Source: an uncultured Flavobacteriales bacterium (lineage in GTDB: Bacteria > Bacteroidota > Bacteroidia > Flavobacteriales_D > Sanyastnellaceae). From it: DNA of 53,487 nt. Of the stretch, positions 46,205 through 53,487 are shown in pieces. How positions within the stretch are numbered: the first letter of the stretch is position 1; every line of letters starts with the position of its first letter. The DNA lies in the NCBI GenBank assembly GCA_943787435.1, contig CALSMK010000018.1, forward strand, positions 1-53,487. Reading direction: 5' to 3'. The notes beneath the pieces were generated by a model. It was not told the DNA's origin and made no database searches. It saw only the letters and a program-made list of their open reading frames with translations. The position numbers and the translations under genes are program-made.

Positions 46205-47524
46205 ATGACCAACGGACAACAAAAATTCCGAGGGGCGTTCATCACAGTGACGTCCCTCTTTTTTATGTGGGGCTTCATCACCGTCATGGTGGATGCATTG
46301 ATTCCTCGCCTCAAAGACGTTTTTGAATTGACATACCTCCAAGCTGGACTGGTCCAGTTCGCTTGGTTCACGGCGTATGGTGTGATTTCCATACCTGGTG
46401 GTCGGTTGATCAAGAAAATGGGGTACAAAAACGGCATCATGGTCGGCCTTTCGTTGGCCGCTTTGGGGTGTTTGATTTTCTATCCTGCGGCATCGACTCG
46501 CCTTTTCGGATTGTTCTTGCTGGCCCTCTTTGTGGTGGCATCGGGCATCACGGTCTTGCAAGTTGCGGCCAACCCCTATATCTCTGTTTTGGGGTCAGAA
46601 GAAGGGGCTTCGAGTCGCTTGAACCTGGCCCAGGCATTCAACTCACTGGGTACGACCATTGCTCCCATCATCAGTGCCACATACTTGTTGTCAGACACCG
46701 TCAAGACGGGAGCGCAGCAAGCGGCGCTGAGCCCTGAGGCGCTCGAGGTATATCGCACAGCTGAAGCTTCTGCCGTTCAGGTTCCATTTGTGGTCATGGC
46801 CATGGCATTTTTCGCATTGGCGGGCATCATTGCCATGGTGACACTGCCTCGGATCCTTGAAGGGGGAGGGGATGCCTCTCGTGGAGCCAGTGTGTTGTCT
46901 GACCGCAGGCTTTTGGCGGGTGCTGCCGGAATCTTTGTTTACGTGGGTGCGGAAGTGGCATTGGGCAGCTATATGGTGAATTACGGTTTGAATCTGGGGG
47001 TACAGCAAATGATTGCCGAGACACCGTTTTTGCACAAAATGGCCTCTTTGGCAGCCTCCATCAAAGGGCAAACTGTAGCGGGAATGGACCCCAAGGCCCA
47101 ATTGGGGGTCTTGTTGACTTTCTACTGGGGAGGTGCCATGGTCGGGCGATTCATCGGTGCCGCTTTGATGCAGCGCGTGCGTCCTGGTCTACTGCTTTCG
47201 ATTTTCGCAGGCATTGCAGCGTCTTTGGTGGTGACCAGTTTGTTGACCTCAGGTCTGTTTGCTTTGCTCGCTCTGCTTGCGGTTGGTCTGTTCAATTCCA
47301 TCATGTTTCCGACGATTTTTACCTTGGGCATCGAAAGATTGGGGGATGCAAAACCTCAGGGAAGTGGCGTTTTGTGCACGGCCATTGTGGGTGGAGCTGT
47401 CATTCCGCCCGCTTTTGGGGCCTTGGTTGACGTGTCAGGTTTTGGCTTGGCTTTGATGTTGCCTGTCCTGTGTTACGCGTATATCGCGGCTTTTGGTTAT
47501 TCTGCGGCTCGGTCGACCGTCTGA
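46205..47524 (+). CDS. Sugar MFS transporter, FucP/GluP family
   Basis: A 439-residue proton-coupled sugar transporter with 12 predicted helices. Family features: FITVTSLFFMWGFITVMVDA and LIPRLKDVFELTYLQAGLVQ in helices 1-2, PGGRLIKKMGYKNGI between helices 2 and 3, VLQVAANPYISVLGSEEGAS and LNLAQAFNSLGTTIAPII. The last stretch matches the FucP/GluP group. Substrate may be fucose, glucose, galactose or another hexose; no catabolic genes are near it. The preceding 50 bp hold no clear promoter. Confidence 0.9.
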   Translation: MTNGQQKFRGAFITVTSLFFMWGFITVMVDALIPRLKDVFELTYLQAGLVQFAWFTAYGVISIPGGRLIKKMGYKNGIMVGLSLAALGCLIFYPAASTRLFGLFLLALFVVASGITVLQVAANPYISVLGSEEGASSRLNLAQAFNSLGTTIAPIISATYLLSDTVKTGAQQAALSPEALEVYRTAEASAVQVPFVVMAMAFFALAGIIAMVTLPRILEGGGDASRGASVLSDRRLLAGAAGIFVYVGAEVALGSYMVNYGLNLGVQQMIAETPFLHKMASLAASIKGQTVAGMDPKAQLGVLLTFYWGGAMVGRFIGAALMQRVRPGLLLSIFAGIAASLVVTSLLTSGLFALLALLAVGLFNSIMFPTIFTLGIERLGDAKPQGSGVLCTAIVGGAVIPPAFGALVDVSGFGLALMLPVLCYAYIAAFGYSAARSTV

Positions 47525-47685
47525 TTTTTCAAGTGCCGGTCGTGCTTGATGTCAAAGCGGAGGCCGTTAAAAACACAGTTGGAAAGTTTCACAATTGATT
47601 CAGGAGGCCTTGGTCAATGGGAATCTGTGGCTTTCATTAGGGAACTAAATCAAGTGCTGCCTGTTGTGTAGTAGAAGCAATCGTC

Positions 47686-47832
47686 ATGGCCAAGAAGAAA
47701 AAAACCAAAGAGCTGCAGCCCAACATCAAGGTTCGGTTAGATGGAAGAACGGTGATCACCGTTCGTGATCCGAGTAAGTTGGATTTCTGGAGAGAGAAAT
47801 ATCCCAAGTTGGAAATCCTCGAAGAGAACTAA
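47686..47832 (+). CDS. Short basic protein of 48 residues, unknown
   Basis: Open frame of 48 codons plus TAA. The start MAKKKKTKELQPNIKVRLD is very basic and likely nucleic acid-binding or ribosome-associated, but this is guesswork. The middle, RTVITVRDPSKLDFWREKYP, reads like a small folded unit, and the end is acidic (LEILEEN). It lies 161 bp after the transporter gene and is followed by a clear terminator, which supports a real gene. No family is recognised. Confidence 0.6.
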   Translation: MAKKKKTKELQPNIKVRLDGRTVITVRDPSKLDFWREKYPKLEILEEN

Positions 47833-47873
47833 GTTCGATTCAGCATTGCGTCCTCAATGAAAGGGGGCATGAC

Positions 47874-47905
47874 GAAAAAAGGCCCCCAAATGGAGGCCTT
47901 TTTTC
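47874..47905. terminator. Bidirectional intrinsic terminator
   Basis: GGCCCCC and GGAGGCC pair around AAAT with one mismatch, flanked by six A on the left and six T on the right. It serves the 48-residue gene on the plus strand and the winged-helix gene on the minus strand. Confidence 0.85.
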
Positions 47906-47922
47906 GTGCATATACGTGGAGG

Positions 47923-48192
47923 TTAGGCCACGTGCACAAGGCTGTCAGCTTCGACATTAAGAGCTTCTCTGCCCTTTTTGGTGAGCATGTATCCACTCTT
48001 GTTCTGGATGAGACCATCGAGGTACAAGCGGGTGATGCGTTCTCCGATTCTGGCTTGTCCTACACTCAAGGTCACATCACCTTCAATCCGCTTCCAGAAG
48101 TTTCGCTCAAGTGTGGCCAAACGAATGTGTTCTTGCTGTTCGCGCTTGTGCTGCTGAACGATATCGAGAATCATAAGGTCGTGCTTGTCCAT
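47923..48192 (-). CDS. Small winged-helix-like protein
   Basis: An 89-residue protein. The pattern LMILDIVQQHKREQQEHI (helix), VGQARIGERITRLYLDGLI (recognition helix) and SGYMLTKKGREAL (beta wing) fits a small winged-helix DNA-binding domain, as in transcription regulators, though no specific family is certain. Start at ATG 48192; the frame stays open another 38 codons upstream but has no obvious value. It ends in a terminator shared with the short plus-strand gene. Confidence 0.65.
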   Translation of the reverse strand: MDKHDLMILDIVQQHKREQQEHIRLATLERNFWKRIEGDVTLSVGQARIGERITRLYLDGLIQNKSGYMLTKKGREALNVEADSLVHVA

Positions 48193-48337
48193 GGAGTGAA
48201 TCGGTCGAGGTTCAGAGAAAGATTCATTTCTTTCTCTTCTGCAAAGTAGAAAGTTGCAAGGCTGTAAACGGGATTTTTCCCAATTCAGATATGGACAAAT
48301 TTTCAACGGAGTGGCTGTTCGGTTGAAGCCACGTGAC

Positions 48338-48790
48338 CTAACGTACTGATTGGCTTAAGATTCGTTCTATGTAATCCTGGGTGCGGCTTGGAAATCGGCC
48401 AGGAAAAAAATGAGAATTGAACCAAATCCTCTTGGATTTCGCGTTCAACTGAACCAGCTGGACGGGCGCACTTAAATCTTGCGCCAGCGTCAAAAGGACG
48501 GAGGATGTTCCTGCGTCCTGATGGTGCATCATCCAGATTTTGTTGCCCGGGTTGGCTAAACTGAAATCTGGGTTGTCTTCTTGGACCCATGCGCAGGGCG
48601 CTGGCAGACAGGCCAAGACAAAATTTGACATGGGGTCATTGGGTCCAAGGTGATTGCCCATGAGAAGGACGACGGGTTCAGTGCCATTGGGCAGGGGGCC
48701 TTCGATGGTCCAGCCGCCCCATTGGAGCCAGCGCCACTTCCATCGGATGAGCCAAGAGGCATCAGCTTGTATGGGGTGTGATCGAGGCAT
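48338..48790 (-). CDS. PlsC-like acyltransferase homologue, short
   Basis: A 150-residue protein resembling the small 1-acyl-sn-glycerol-3-phosphate acyltransferases of Bacteroidota. The N-terminus WLQWGGWTIEGPLPNG matches the usual GW-x-x-G-x-x-P start, and GNHLGPNDPMSNF carries an H-x4-D acyltransferase motif. The end SAPVQLVQLNAKSKRIWFNS matches the C-terminal strand region. The middle part with the second motif (P-E-G-T-R) is not visible, so it is about 35 residues shorter than its relatives. It begins 3 bp after the stop of aat on the same strand and probably forms one transcript with it. Confidence 0.6.
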   Translation of the reverse strand: MPRSHPIQADASWLIRWKWRWLQWGGWTIEGPLPNGTEPVVLLMGNHLGPNDPMSNFVLACLPAPCAWVQEDNPDFSLANPGNKIWMMHHQDAGTSSVLLTLAQDLSAPVQLVQLNAKSKRIWFNSHFFPGRFPSRTQDYIERILSQSVR

Positions 48791-48793
48791 CAG

Positions 48794-49471
48794 TCAATCG
48801 GAGTCAAACGACCAAAGCCCACGTTTGGTGGGGCGTTCTAAGGCGCTTTTGAGTTGGTCCAAAAACTGAGCCCTTGGAACATGTGAGGCGCCCAAGGATT
48901 CCAGGTGCGGATTCATGATTTGACAATCGATGCAGTCAAATCCCCAGACTTGGAGCTGTTGCGCCAGCCGAATGAACGCCGCCTTGCTGGCATTAGAGGT
49001 CTTCGCAAACATGGACTCTCCAAAAAACATAGAACCCACGGAGACGCCGTAGAGACCACCCACCAATTCGCCTTGGTCATTCCAAGCTTCTGCGCTGTGG
49101 CCAAAGCCCAATTCATGGAGCCGAACATAAGCTTCAATGAAGTCGTCTGTGATCCAAGTGCCTTCTTCAGGTCGGTCAGCGCATCCGGTCATGACCCCTC
49201 TAAAGTCCTGATCAAGCGTGATGGTCAATCGGTTTTGATTCAAGACATTCCGCATGCTTTTGGACACCTTGACCGAATCGGGAGAGACCAGAGCCCTTGG
49301 CTCGGGGCACCACCACAGCAGGGGGTCTTCAGGCGCTGACCAAGGAAAGATTCCCCGCTCGTAGGCCAAGAGCAAACGGTCAGGCGACAAGTCACCTCCG
49401 ATGGCCACCAATCCGTCTTCCCCAAAGTGTTCTGGGGGAGGAAACCAAAGTTCTGAGTTCAGTTGCACCAC
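48794..49471 (-). CDS. aat: Leucyl/phenylalanyl-tRNA-protein transferase
   Basis: Adds Leu or Phe to N-terminal Lys or Arg of proteins, marking them for ClpAP (N-end rule). A 225-residue protein with the full family pattern: WFPPPEHFGEDGLVAIGGDL, LLLAYERGIFPWSAPEDPLL, WWCPEPRALVSPD, TWITDDFIEAYVRLHELGFG, HSAEAWNDQGELVGGLYGVS, GSMFFGESMFAKTSNASKAAF, and FDCIDCQIMNPHLESLGA. Start is GTG at 49471, and there is no ATG nearby. The end RPTKRGLWSFDSD stops 3 bp before the acyltransferase-like gene. Confidence 0.95.
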   Translation of the reverse strand: MVQLNSELWFPPPEHFGEDGLVAIGGDLSPDRLLLAYERGIFPWSAPEDPLLWWCPEPRALVSPDSVKVSKSMRNVLNQNRLTITLDQDFRGVMTGCADRPEEGTWITDDFIEAYVRLHELGFGHSAEAWNDQGELVGGLYGVSVGSMFFGESMFAKTSNASKAAFIRLAQQLQVWGFDCIDCQIMNPHLESLGASHVPRAQFLDQLKSALERPTKRGLWSFDSD

Positions 49472-49533
49472 AGTGTGCCGAAATTAGTCCGGATGAAGCA
49501 TCGAACGAAAACCCAAATCTTTGGCGATCAAAA

Positions 49534-50205
49534 GTGGAGCAGGCCTTGAATACAAAATTGAACTGGAAAGGCTGGCGTGCATCAGGGCATCCATTGCCGG
49601 GGCCAAGTGCACATGCTCCATTCATGCCCTATGGTCGGACGTCTGCATCGGATGCCAGAAAAGATGGAGAAGTGGGCGTTGATTTTCGTGAGGCTGCCGT
49701 GTTGATTGGCATCGAAGCGGATGGTCGTTTGGCATTGATTGAGCGCGCGCCCTATGGAGGGGTTCACGGTGGGCAAATGGCGTTGCCTGGAGGTGCAAGA
49801 GAAGCAGGTGAGTCCATGTTGGAATGTGCACTTCGAGAATGGCGCGAAGAATTGGGCCTCGGAGTGCACCACGAGCCATTGCAACCTCCGGTGGCCATGA
49901 CCGAAGTGCATGTGGCGCCGAGTCGATTCATTGTGCGGCCTTTTTTGGCTCCGGTGCAATTGCCGGATTCTTTGTCCCCTGATCCCGTTGAGGTTGCCAG
50001 GGTTCATCGTGTGCACATTCAAGAACTTTTGGATGTGGATCGCCGTGGCGAAGATGAAGTGAAGGTCGGGGGTGGCACTGGCCTGAGAATAAAAGCGCCT
50101 GGCTGGCGACTGTCCGAAGTTCCATTTGTTTGGGGAGCCACAGCGATGATGCTGGGGGAATTGGCTTCCATCGTGGAGCAGTGGTCAGGCGACAAGGTCG
50201 ATTAA
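49534..50205 (+). CDS. NUDIX hydrolase, CoA pyrophosphatase type
   Basis: A 223-residue enzyme if the GTG at 49534 is the start. Before the Nudix box the sequence SGHPLPGPSAHAPFMPYGR matches the conserved N-terminal region of CoA diphosphatases. The Nudix box is complete: GGAREAGESMLECALREWREELGL, split here as G-x5-E-x7-REW-REELGL, with metal-binding glutamates. Family members split CoA to 4'-phosphopantetheine and 3',5'-ADP. The start is uncertain: the frame stays open far upstream, across the aat start, but has no ATG near the expected site. Ten bp separate its stop from the next gene. Confidence 0.88.
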   Translation: MEQALNTKLNWKGWRASGHPLPGPSAHAPFMPYGRTSASDARKDGEVGVDFREAAVLIGIEADGRLALIERAPYGGVHGGQMALPGGAREAGESMLECALREWREELGLGVHHEPLQPPVAMTEVHVAPSRFIVRPFLAPVQLPDSLSPDPVEVARVHRVHIQELLDVDRRGEDEVKVGGGTGLRIKAPGWRLSEVPFVWGATAMMLGELASIVEQWSGDKVD

Positions 50206-50214
50206 CTTCGCCCT

Positions 50215-50757
50215 ATGGAACAAAAAAGGGCCAAAGCTTTGGCTGAGTTGCATGCAGCTCTGCACTCTCCATTGGCAGAAATGCGCGATGCTGGACTCAA
50301 GCGTGTCAAAGACGAGGGAGACTTGTCGACTGTGGCTGAGTTGGTTCAGCTCAGGGGAGCCACTGATGAAGATGCAGTCCGCAGGCAAGTCGATGAGATT
50401 CTTCGCGGGCTCAAACTCGAGGGGGCTGGAGATGCGCTCTTGACCGCAGCCTTGGAGCCAGAGCATTCCGATCAATTGCCCGCCCTTTTGGCTTGCCTTT
50501 GGGAATGCGGAGGGACTGCCGAAGGCCACTTGAAAACGCTGTCCACCCGCTGCGTGGACATGGGCATGCCCGTCATGGTGGAGGCCCTTACCTTGATTGA
50601 AGAGCTTCCTGAATGGGTGGAAGATGAGGGCGACCTGTTGGAGGCCATGATGGTTCTTCAGCAGGGCATAGAAGCCCGAAAAGGAGGCAATTCAGAGCCG
50701 GAAGTGGCTTTGCTCGCCATGATGTGGAAGGCGCTCTCAAGCCGGGAAAGGGCCTGA
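50215..50757 (+). CDS. Helical HEAT-like repeat protein
   Basis: A 180-residue, Leu- and Glu-rich protein that looks all-alpha. Repeated helix pairs are visible (LAEMRDAGLKRVKDEGDLST, AVRRQVDEILRGLKLEG, DQLPALLACLWECGG, MVEALTLIEELPEWVEDEG). No signal peptide and no catalytic motif. It follows the NUDIX gene by 9 bp and is probably in the same transcript. Function unknown. It resembles short HEAT-like proteins linked to NUDIX genes in Bacteroidota, but I cannot confirm this. Confidence 0.65.
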   Translation: MEQKRAKALAELHAALHSPLAEMRDAGLKRVKDEGDLSTVAELVQLRGATDEDAVRRQVDEILRGLKLEGAGDALLTAALEPEHSDQLPALLACLWECGGTAEGHLKTLSTRCVDMGMPVMVEALTLIEELPEWVEDEGDLLEAMMVLQQGIEARKGGNSEPEVALLAMMWKALSSRERA

Positions 50758-50799
50758 CCCTCCTTGAGACTCCACACCTGACTTGAAAGGAATTGAACG

Positions 50800-52446
50800 T
50801 CAGGTTTGCATCACACCTGTGATGAATGGCCCTTCGAGCGGGGCACCATCCATGGCTGCGATGCCTTCTGAGACCCACTTGCGCGTTTCTCTGGGGTCGA
50901 TGATGGCATCCACCCAAAGCCTTCCAGCCGCATAGAAGGGGGAAACCTGTTCCGCGTAACGCGCTTCGATGTCTTGACGGATTTGGGCTTCTTTTTCTTC
51001 GGAAATGTCTTCCCCTTTCTTCTTCCGGGTGGCCACTTCAATTTGAACGAGGACACCGGCAGCCTGAGCTCCACCCATCACCGCCAGCTCTGCTGTTGGC
51101 CAAGCCACCATCCATTTGGGGTCGTAGGCCTTTCCGCACATGGCGTAATTGCCAGCGCCGTAGCTGTTGCCCACGACAACGGTGAATTTGGGCACCACAG
51201 AATTGGCCATGGCATTGACCAATTTGGCGCCGTCTTTGATGATGCCACCTTGTTCGCTTTTGGACCCGACCATGAAGCCTGTCACGTCTTGCAAAAACAG
51301 CAATGGCAGTCCCTTTTGGTTGCAGTTCATGATGAACCTCGCCGCTTTGTCAGCGCTGTCGGAATAGATCACACCGCCGAACTGAGTTCCTGACTTGCCG
51401 CTTTTCACCAGCAGTCTCTGATTGGCCACGATTCCGACATTCCATCCGTCGATGCGCGCGGTGGCACAAATCAGCGTCTTCCCGAAGTCACGTTTGAATT
51501 CTGTGAATTCACCGTTGTCGACCAAAGTGCCCAGCAAATCTCGGGTGTCATAAGGTTGGCGGCGAGATTCGGGCAGCACACCCAAGATGCCATCAGTGCC
51601 GCCCAGCGGGTCAGCGGGCGTGCCCCGTCCATAGGAACGAAGGCTGGGGCGATCTGCCCTGTGCAACACCAGCTTTCGGAGCAACGCAATGGCTTCGCGG
51701 TCATCTTCAACCACATGGTCCACAACACCTGAGATGCTTCCATGCATGTCTGCACCCCCCAGAGATTCTGCATCCACTTCCTCACCAATGGCCGCCTTCA
51801 CCAAATAAGGGCCAGCCAAGAAAATGCTGCCTGTCCCTTTTACAATGATGCTTTCGTCGCTCATGATGGGCAGGTAAGCCCCACCCGCCACACAGCTGCC
51901 CATGACGGCAGCCAATTGTGGAATGCCTGCAGCGCTCAACCGCGCATTGTTCCTGAAGATTCGGCCAAAGTGCTCTTTGTCGGGAAAGATTTCATCCTGC
52001 ATGGGCAGGTACACGCCTGCACTGTCCACGAGATAAAGGATGGGCAGGTGAAATTCGAAGGCCAATTCTTGCGCCCTCAGGTTCTTTTTACCCGTGATTG
52101 GAAACCAGGCGCCGGCTTTGACAGTGGCATCATTGGCCACCACAATGCACCGGACCCCTTGGATTTGACCAATCACAACTGCGCAACCACCTCCAGGGCA
52201 ACCGCCGTGCTCCTTGTACATGCCATGGCCGGCCAATGCCCCAATCTCGAGTCGGGGAGATCCTTCGTCGAGCAGCAGGTCCAGCCTTTCCTGAGCGGTG
52301 AGCTTTCCTTTGGCGTGTTCCTTGGCGATGCGCGCTGTTCCGCCTCCCAATCGGGCCAGGTCCAGTTGATTGTTCAGCTCGGACAGCCGCAGTTTCATGG
52401 CGTCCATCCGTTGCTGCAGTTCGATTTCTTCAGGAGATACTGGCAT
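50800..52446 (-). CDS. Acyl-CoA carboxylase, carboxyltransferase beta subunit
   Basis: A 548-residue carboxyltransferase that moves CO2 from biotin to an acyl-CoA (propionyl-, methylcrotonyl- or geranyl-CoA type). Conserved elements: GKLTAQERLDLLLDEGS, GAWFPITGKKNLRAQELA, YLVDSAGVYLPMQDEIFPD, the oxyanion glycines in MGSCVAGGAYLPIMSDE, and ATAELAVMGGAQAAGVL (written ELAVMGGAQAAG in this protein). The spacing and SGVVDHVVEDDREAI fit the methylcrotonyl-CoA carboxylase beta group best. The biotin-carrying subunit is not in the window. Convergent with the helical protein gene, 42 bp apart. Confidence 0.9.
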   Translation of the reverse strand: MPVSPEEIELQQRMDAMKLRLSELNNQLDLARLGGGTARIAKEHAKGKLTAQERLDLLLDEGSPRLEIGALAGHGMYKEHGGCPGGGCAVVIGQIQGVRCIVVANDATVKAGAWFPITGKKNLRAQELAFEFHLPILYLVDSAGVYLPMQDEIFPDKEHFGRIFRNNARLSAAGIPQLAAVMGSCVAGGAYLPIMSDESIIVKGTGSIFLAGPYLVKAAIGEEVDAESLGGADMHGSISGVVDHVVEDDREAIALLRKLVLHRADRPSLRSYGRGTPADPLGGTDGILGVLPESRRQPYDTRDLLGTLVDNGEFTEFKRDFGKTLICATARIDGWNVGIVANQRLLVKSGKSGTQFGGVIYSDSADKAARFIMNCNQKGLPLLFLQDVTGFMVGSKSEQGGIIKDGAKLVNAMANSVVPKFTVVVGNSYGAGNYAMCGKAYDPKWMVAWPTAELAVMGGAQAAGVLVQIEVATRKKKGEDISEEKEAQIRQDIEARYAEQVSPFYAAGRLWVDAIIDPRETRKWVSEGIAAMDGAPLEGPFITGVMQT

Positions 52447-52507
52447 TTCCGATCATTGCGGGTAGAATACCAATTTACGGCCTTCCGGGCCCCGTACTTT
52501 TGACTTT

Positions 52508-53487
52508 ATGGAATTGTCAGCTGTCCATCTTGGATACAAGCGCCCCACAATGGTGCAGATGCCCTTGGGGGGCCTCCGAGAAGTCTTTGGGGTGCTTCTT
52601 TTGGTGGTGTGTCAAGGGTGCATTCAATCTGCCGCTCCGGGGGAAGTCCAAAATCTGAAAGCGTTGGAGTCAGACGGGGTTTCATGGGCCACTGGTTTTG
52701 GTTTCAAGGACGCCGGGCGAGTGCTCTGGGTCACAGATGGCGAAGGGAGCGACACCGTCCATTGGGTCAAAGAAGGACGGGGGCAATGGCCGACGGGAGA
52801 AGGCTACATTCTTCCCGCATCTCCGTTGCGGTTGGCCACATGGTCCACCACGCATGTGCCTTTCGTCTTGGCCCTTGGCGTGGATCAGCAATGGGTGGCC
52901 AGTGGTTACCTCGATCGGGTGAGGCCTTTGGCGGATACAGTCCAAGGCTCCTGCTTGAATTTGGGTGGCGATGCTGGCATTTCGGAAGAAACACTTTTGG
53001 CGAGCCAGGCCGATGTCCTCACTTCATATCCATTCGGTGACCCCATGGAAGGGGTGGAAAGCAGAACGGGTGTGCCCGTTCTCGCGATGGCTGAATACGT
53101 GGAGGCTCATCCTTTGGGACGGGCTGAATACGTGAAGCTGTTTGGCTGGTTGTTGGATCTGTCCGGCCGGGCAGACTCGGTCTTTCAAGCCATTGAAGGG
53201 CGGTATTTGAAGCAAGTCCAATTGGCCCTGGAAGGCTCTGAAAAGACAGGGCGTCCCTCGGTGTTCACGGGGAGCTTCTCTGGCGGACAATGGACAGCAC
53301 CGACTGAACGTGGATTGGTGGCCCGCATGATTCAAGATGCAGGCGGGCACTATGTTTTCGATGCCCAAACAGCGGCCGATTACGGGCTGCGTCAGGTGGG
53401 CAACAATTATGAGGTGGAGCCAGAACAGTGCGCCTTGATTGCCGAAGGTTGTGAGGCGTGGGGCAGGGTTGTCTATGCTCCCTCAGG
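52508..53487 (+). CDS. ABC transporter substrate-binding lipoprotein, BtuF/FhuD-like, cut at the right edge
   Basis: Reading frame stays open to the end of the window. The start is ATG 52508 or 52550; the hydrophobic signal VFGVLLLVVCQGC follows, ending in Cys-Gln-Gly-Cys, likely lipid-anchored. The fold has the PF01497 pattern: THVPFVLALGVDQQWVASGY, CLNLGGDAGISEETLLASQADV, VLAMAEYVEAHPLGRAEYVK and PSVFTGSFSGGQW, similar to Bacteroidota iron-siderophore or cobalamin binding proteins. The 326 visible residues are most of the usual 370-390. It is divergent from the carboxylase gene with 61 bp between starts. Whether the ligand is a corrinoid or a siderophore cannot be said; permease genes would lie beyond the window. 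Confidence 0.8.
   Translation, partial: MELSAVHLGYKRPTMVQMPLGGLREVFGVLLLVVCQGCIQSAAPGEVQNLKALESDGVSWATGFGFKDAGRVLWVTDGEGSDTVHWVKEGRGQWPTGEGYILPASPLRLATWSTTHVPFVLALGVDQQWVASGYLDRVRPLADTVQGSCLNLGGDAGISEETLLASQADVLTSYPFGDPMEGVESRTGVPVLAMAEYVEAHPLGRAEYVKLFGWLLDLSGRADSVFQAIEGRYLKQVQLALEGSEKTGRPSVFTGSFSGGQWTAPTERGLVARMIQDAGGHYVFDAQTAADYGLRQVGNNYEVEPEQCALIAEGCEAWGRVVYAPS

Noticed and set aside
47525-47685. Possible structured RNA or tRNA in the gap after the sugar transporter
   Set aside because: No cloverleaf, no conserved riboswitch core and no strong hairpin could be found by eye.
48311-48332. Hairpin GTGGCT / AGCCAC after the acyltransferase-like gene
   Set aside because: Six-base stem, ten-base loop and no T run in either direction; too weak to call a terminator.
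49297-49533. Extension of the NUDIX frame over the start of aat
   Set aside because: The extra residues do not match the family, and this region is the conserved N-terminus of aat on the other strand.

Overview
The window looks like a chromosomal segment from a Bacteroidota bacterium, probably a Flavobacteriales-related lineage with an unusually GC-rich genome for that order (GC looks to be above 50 percent by eye; not computed). The evidence is a type IX secretion system (T9SS) gene porQ next to lon and cmk, two T9SS cargo proteins (one type A and one type B / gliding-motility C-terminal signal), bshA for bacillithiol, a PRiA4b-like gene before miaA, a fused 2-oxoacid dehydrogenase E1, DUF1573, choice-of-anchor L, and terminators or promoter-like sites of the TTG-N19-TAnnTTTG kind. 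I see no phage, transposon, CRISPR array, rRNA or tRNA.

Layout. 1-9 kb: end of a heptosyltransferase-like gene, a small secreted protein, dnaN, a rhomboid protease, a SirB1-type protein, a sugar transferase plus DegT/DnrJ aminotransferase pair (surface glycan synthesis), a pterin-carbinolamine dehydratase, a DUF1573 lipoprotein and an S41 C-terminal processing protease. 9-15 kb: a secreted trypsin-like T9SS protease, then on the other strand the unit PRiA4b-like, miaA, mutS2, and a small TPR membrane protein. 15-22 kb: fused E1 component, a COG2509-like flavoprotein, an outer-membrane barrel protein with TSP3 and SPOR domains, and a DAO-type oxidoreductase. 22-28 kb: accessory envelope genes, namely a long coiled-coil/TPR secreted protein, a secreted alpha/beta hydrolase with a beta-helix tail, and an orphan lipoprotein. 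28-31 kb: SLC12-type transporter and aroQ. 31-40 kb: a tight minus-strand operon lon, porQ, cmk, GH3-beta-lactamase-like fusion, bshA, membrane protein. 40-48 kb: GlmU-like protein, a CarH-like MerR regulator, an ECF sigma factor, a 1,059-residue T9SS type B surface protein, a FucP-type sugar transporter, a 48-residue basic protein and a small winged-helix protein. 48-53 kb: PlsC-like protein and aat, a NUDIX hydrolase, a helical repeat protein, an acyl-CoA carboxylase beta subunit, and the start of a periplasmic-binding (BtuF/FhuD-like) lipoprotein that runs off the right edge.

Quality. Several genes between 1 and 5 kb and between 9.3 and 12.5 kb are split by single-base frameshifts, including the essential dnaN. 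From about 12.5 kb onward I see none. This pattern fits uncorrected consensus errors better than gene decay, so these genes are described as whole genes with frameshifts.

The most notable regulatory observation is the CarH-like MerR gene followed by a terminator, a perfect-arm palindrome and an ECF sigma gene. The rest is mostly housekeeping plus Bacteroidota envelope genes; I did not find a clearly new defence or mobile system.
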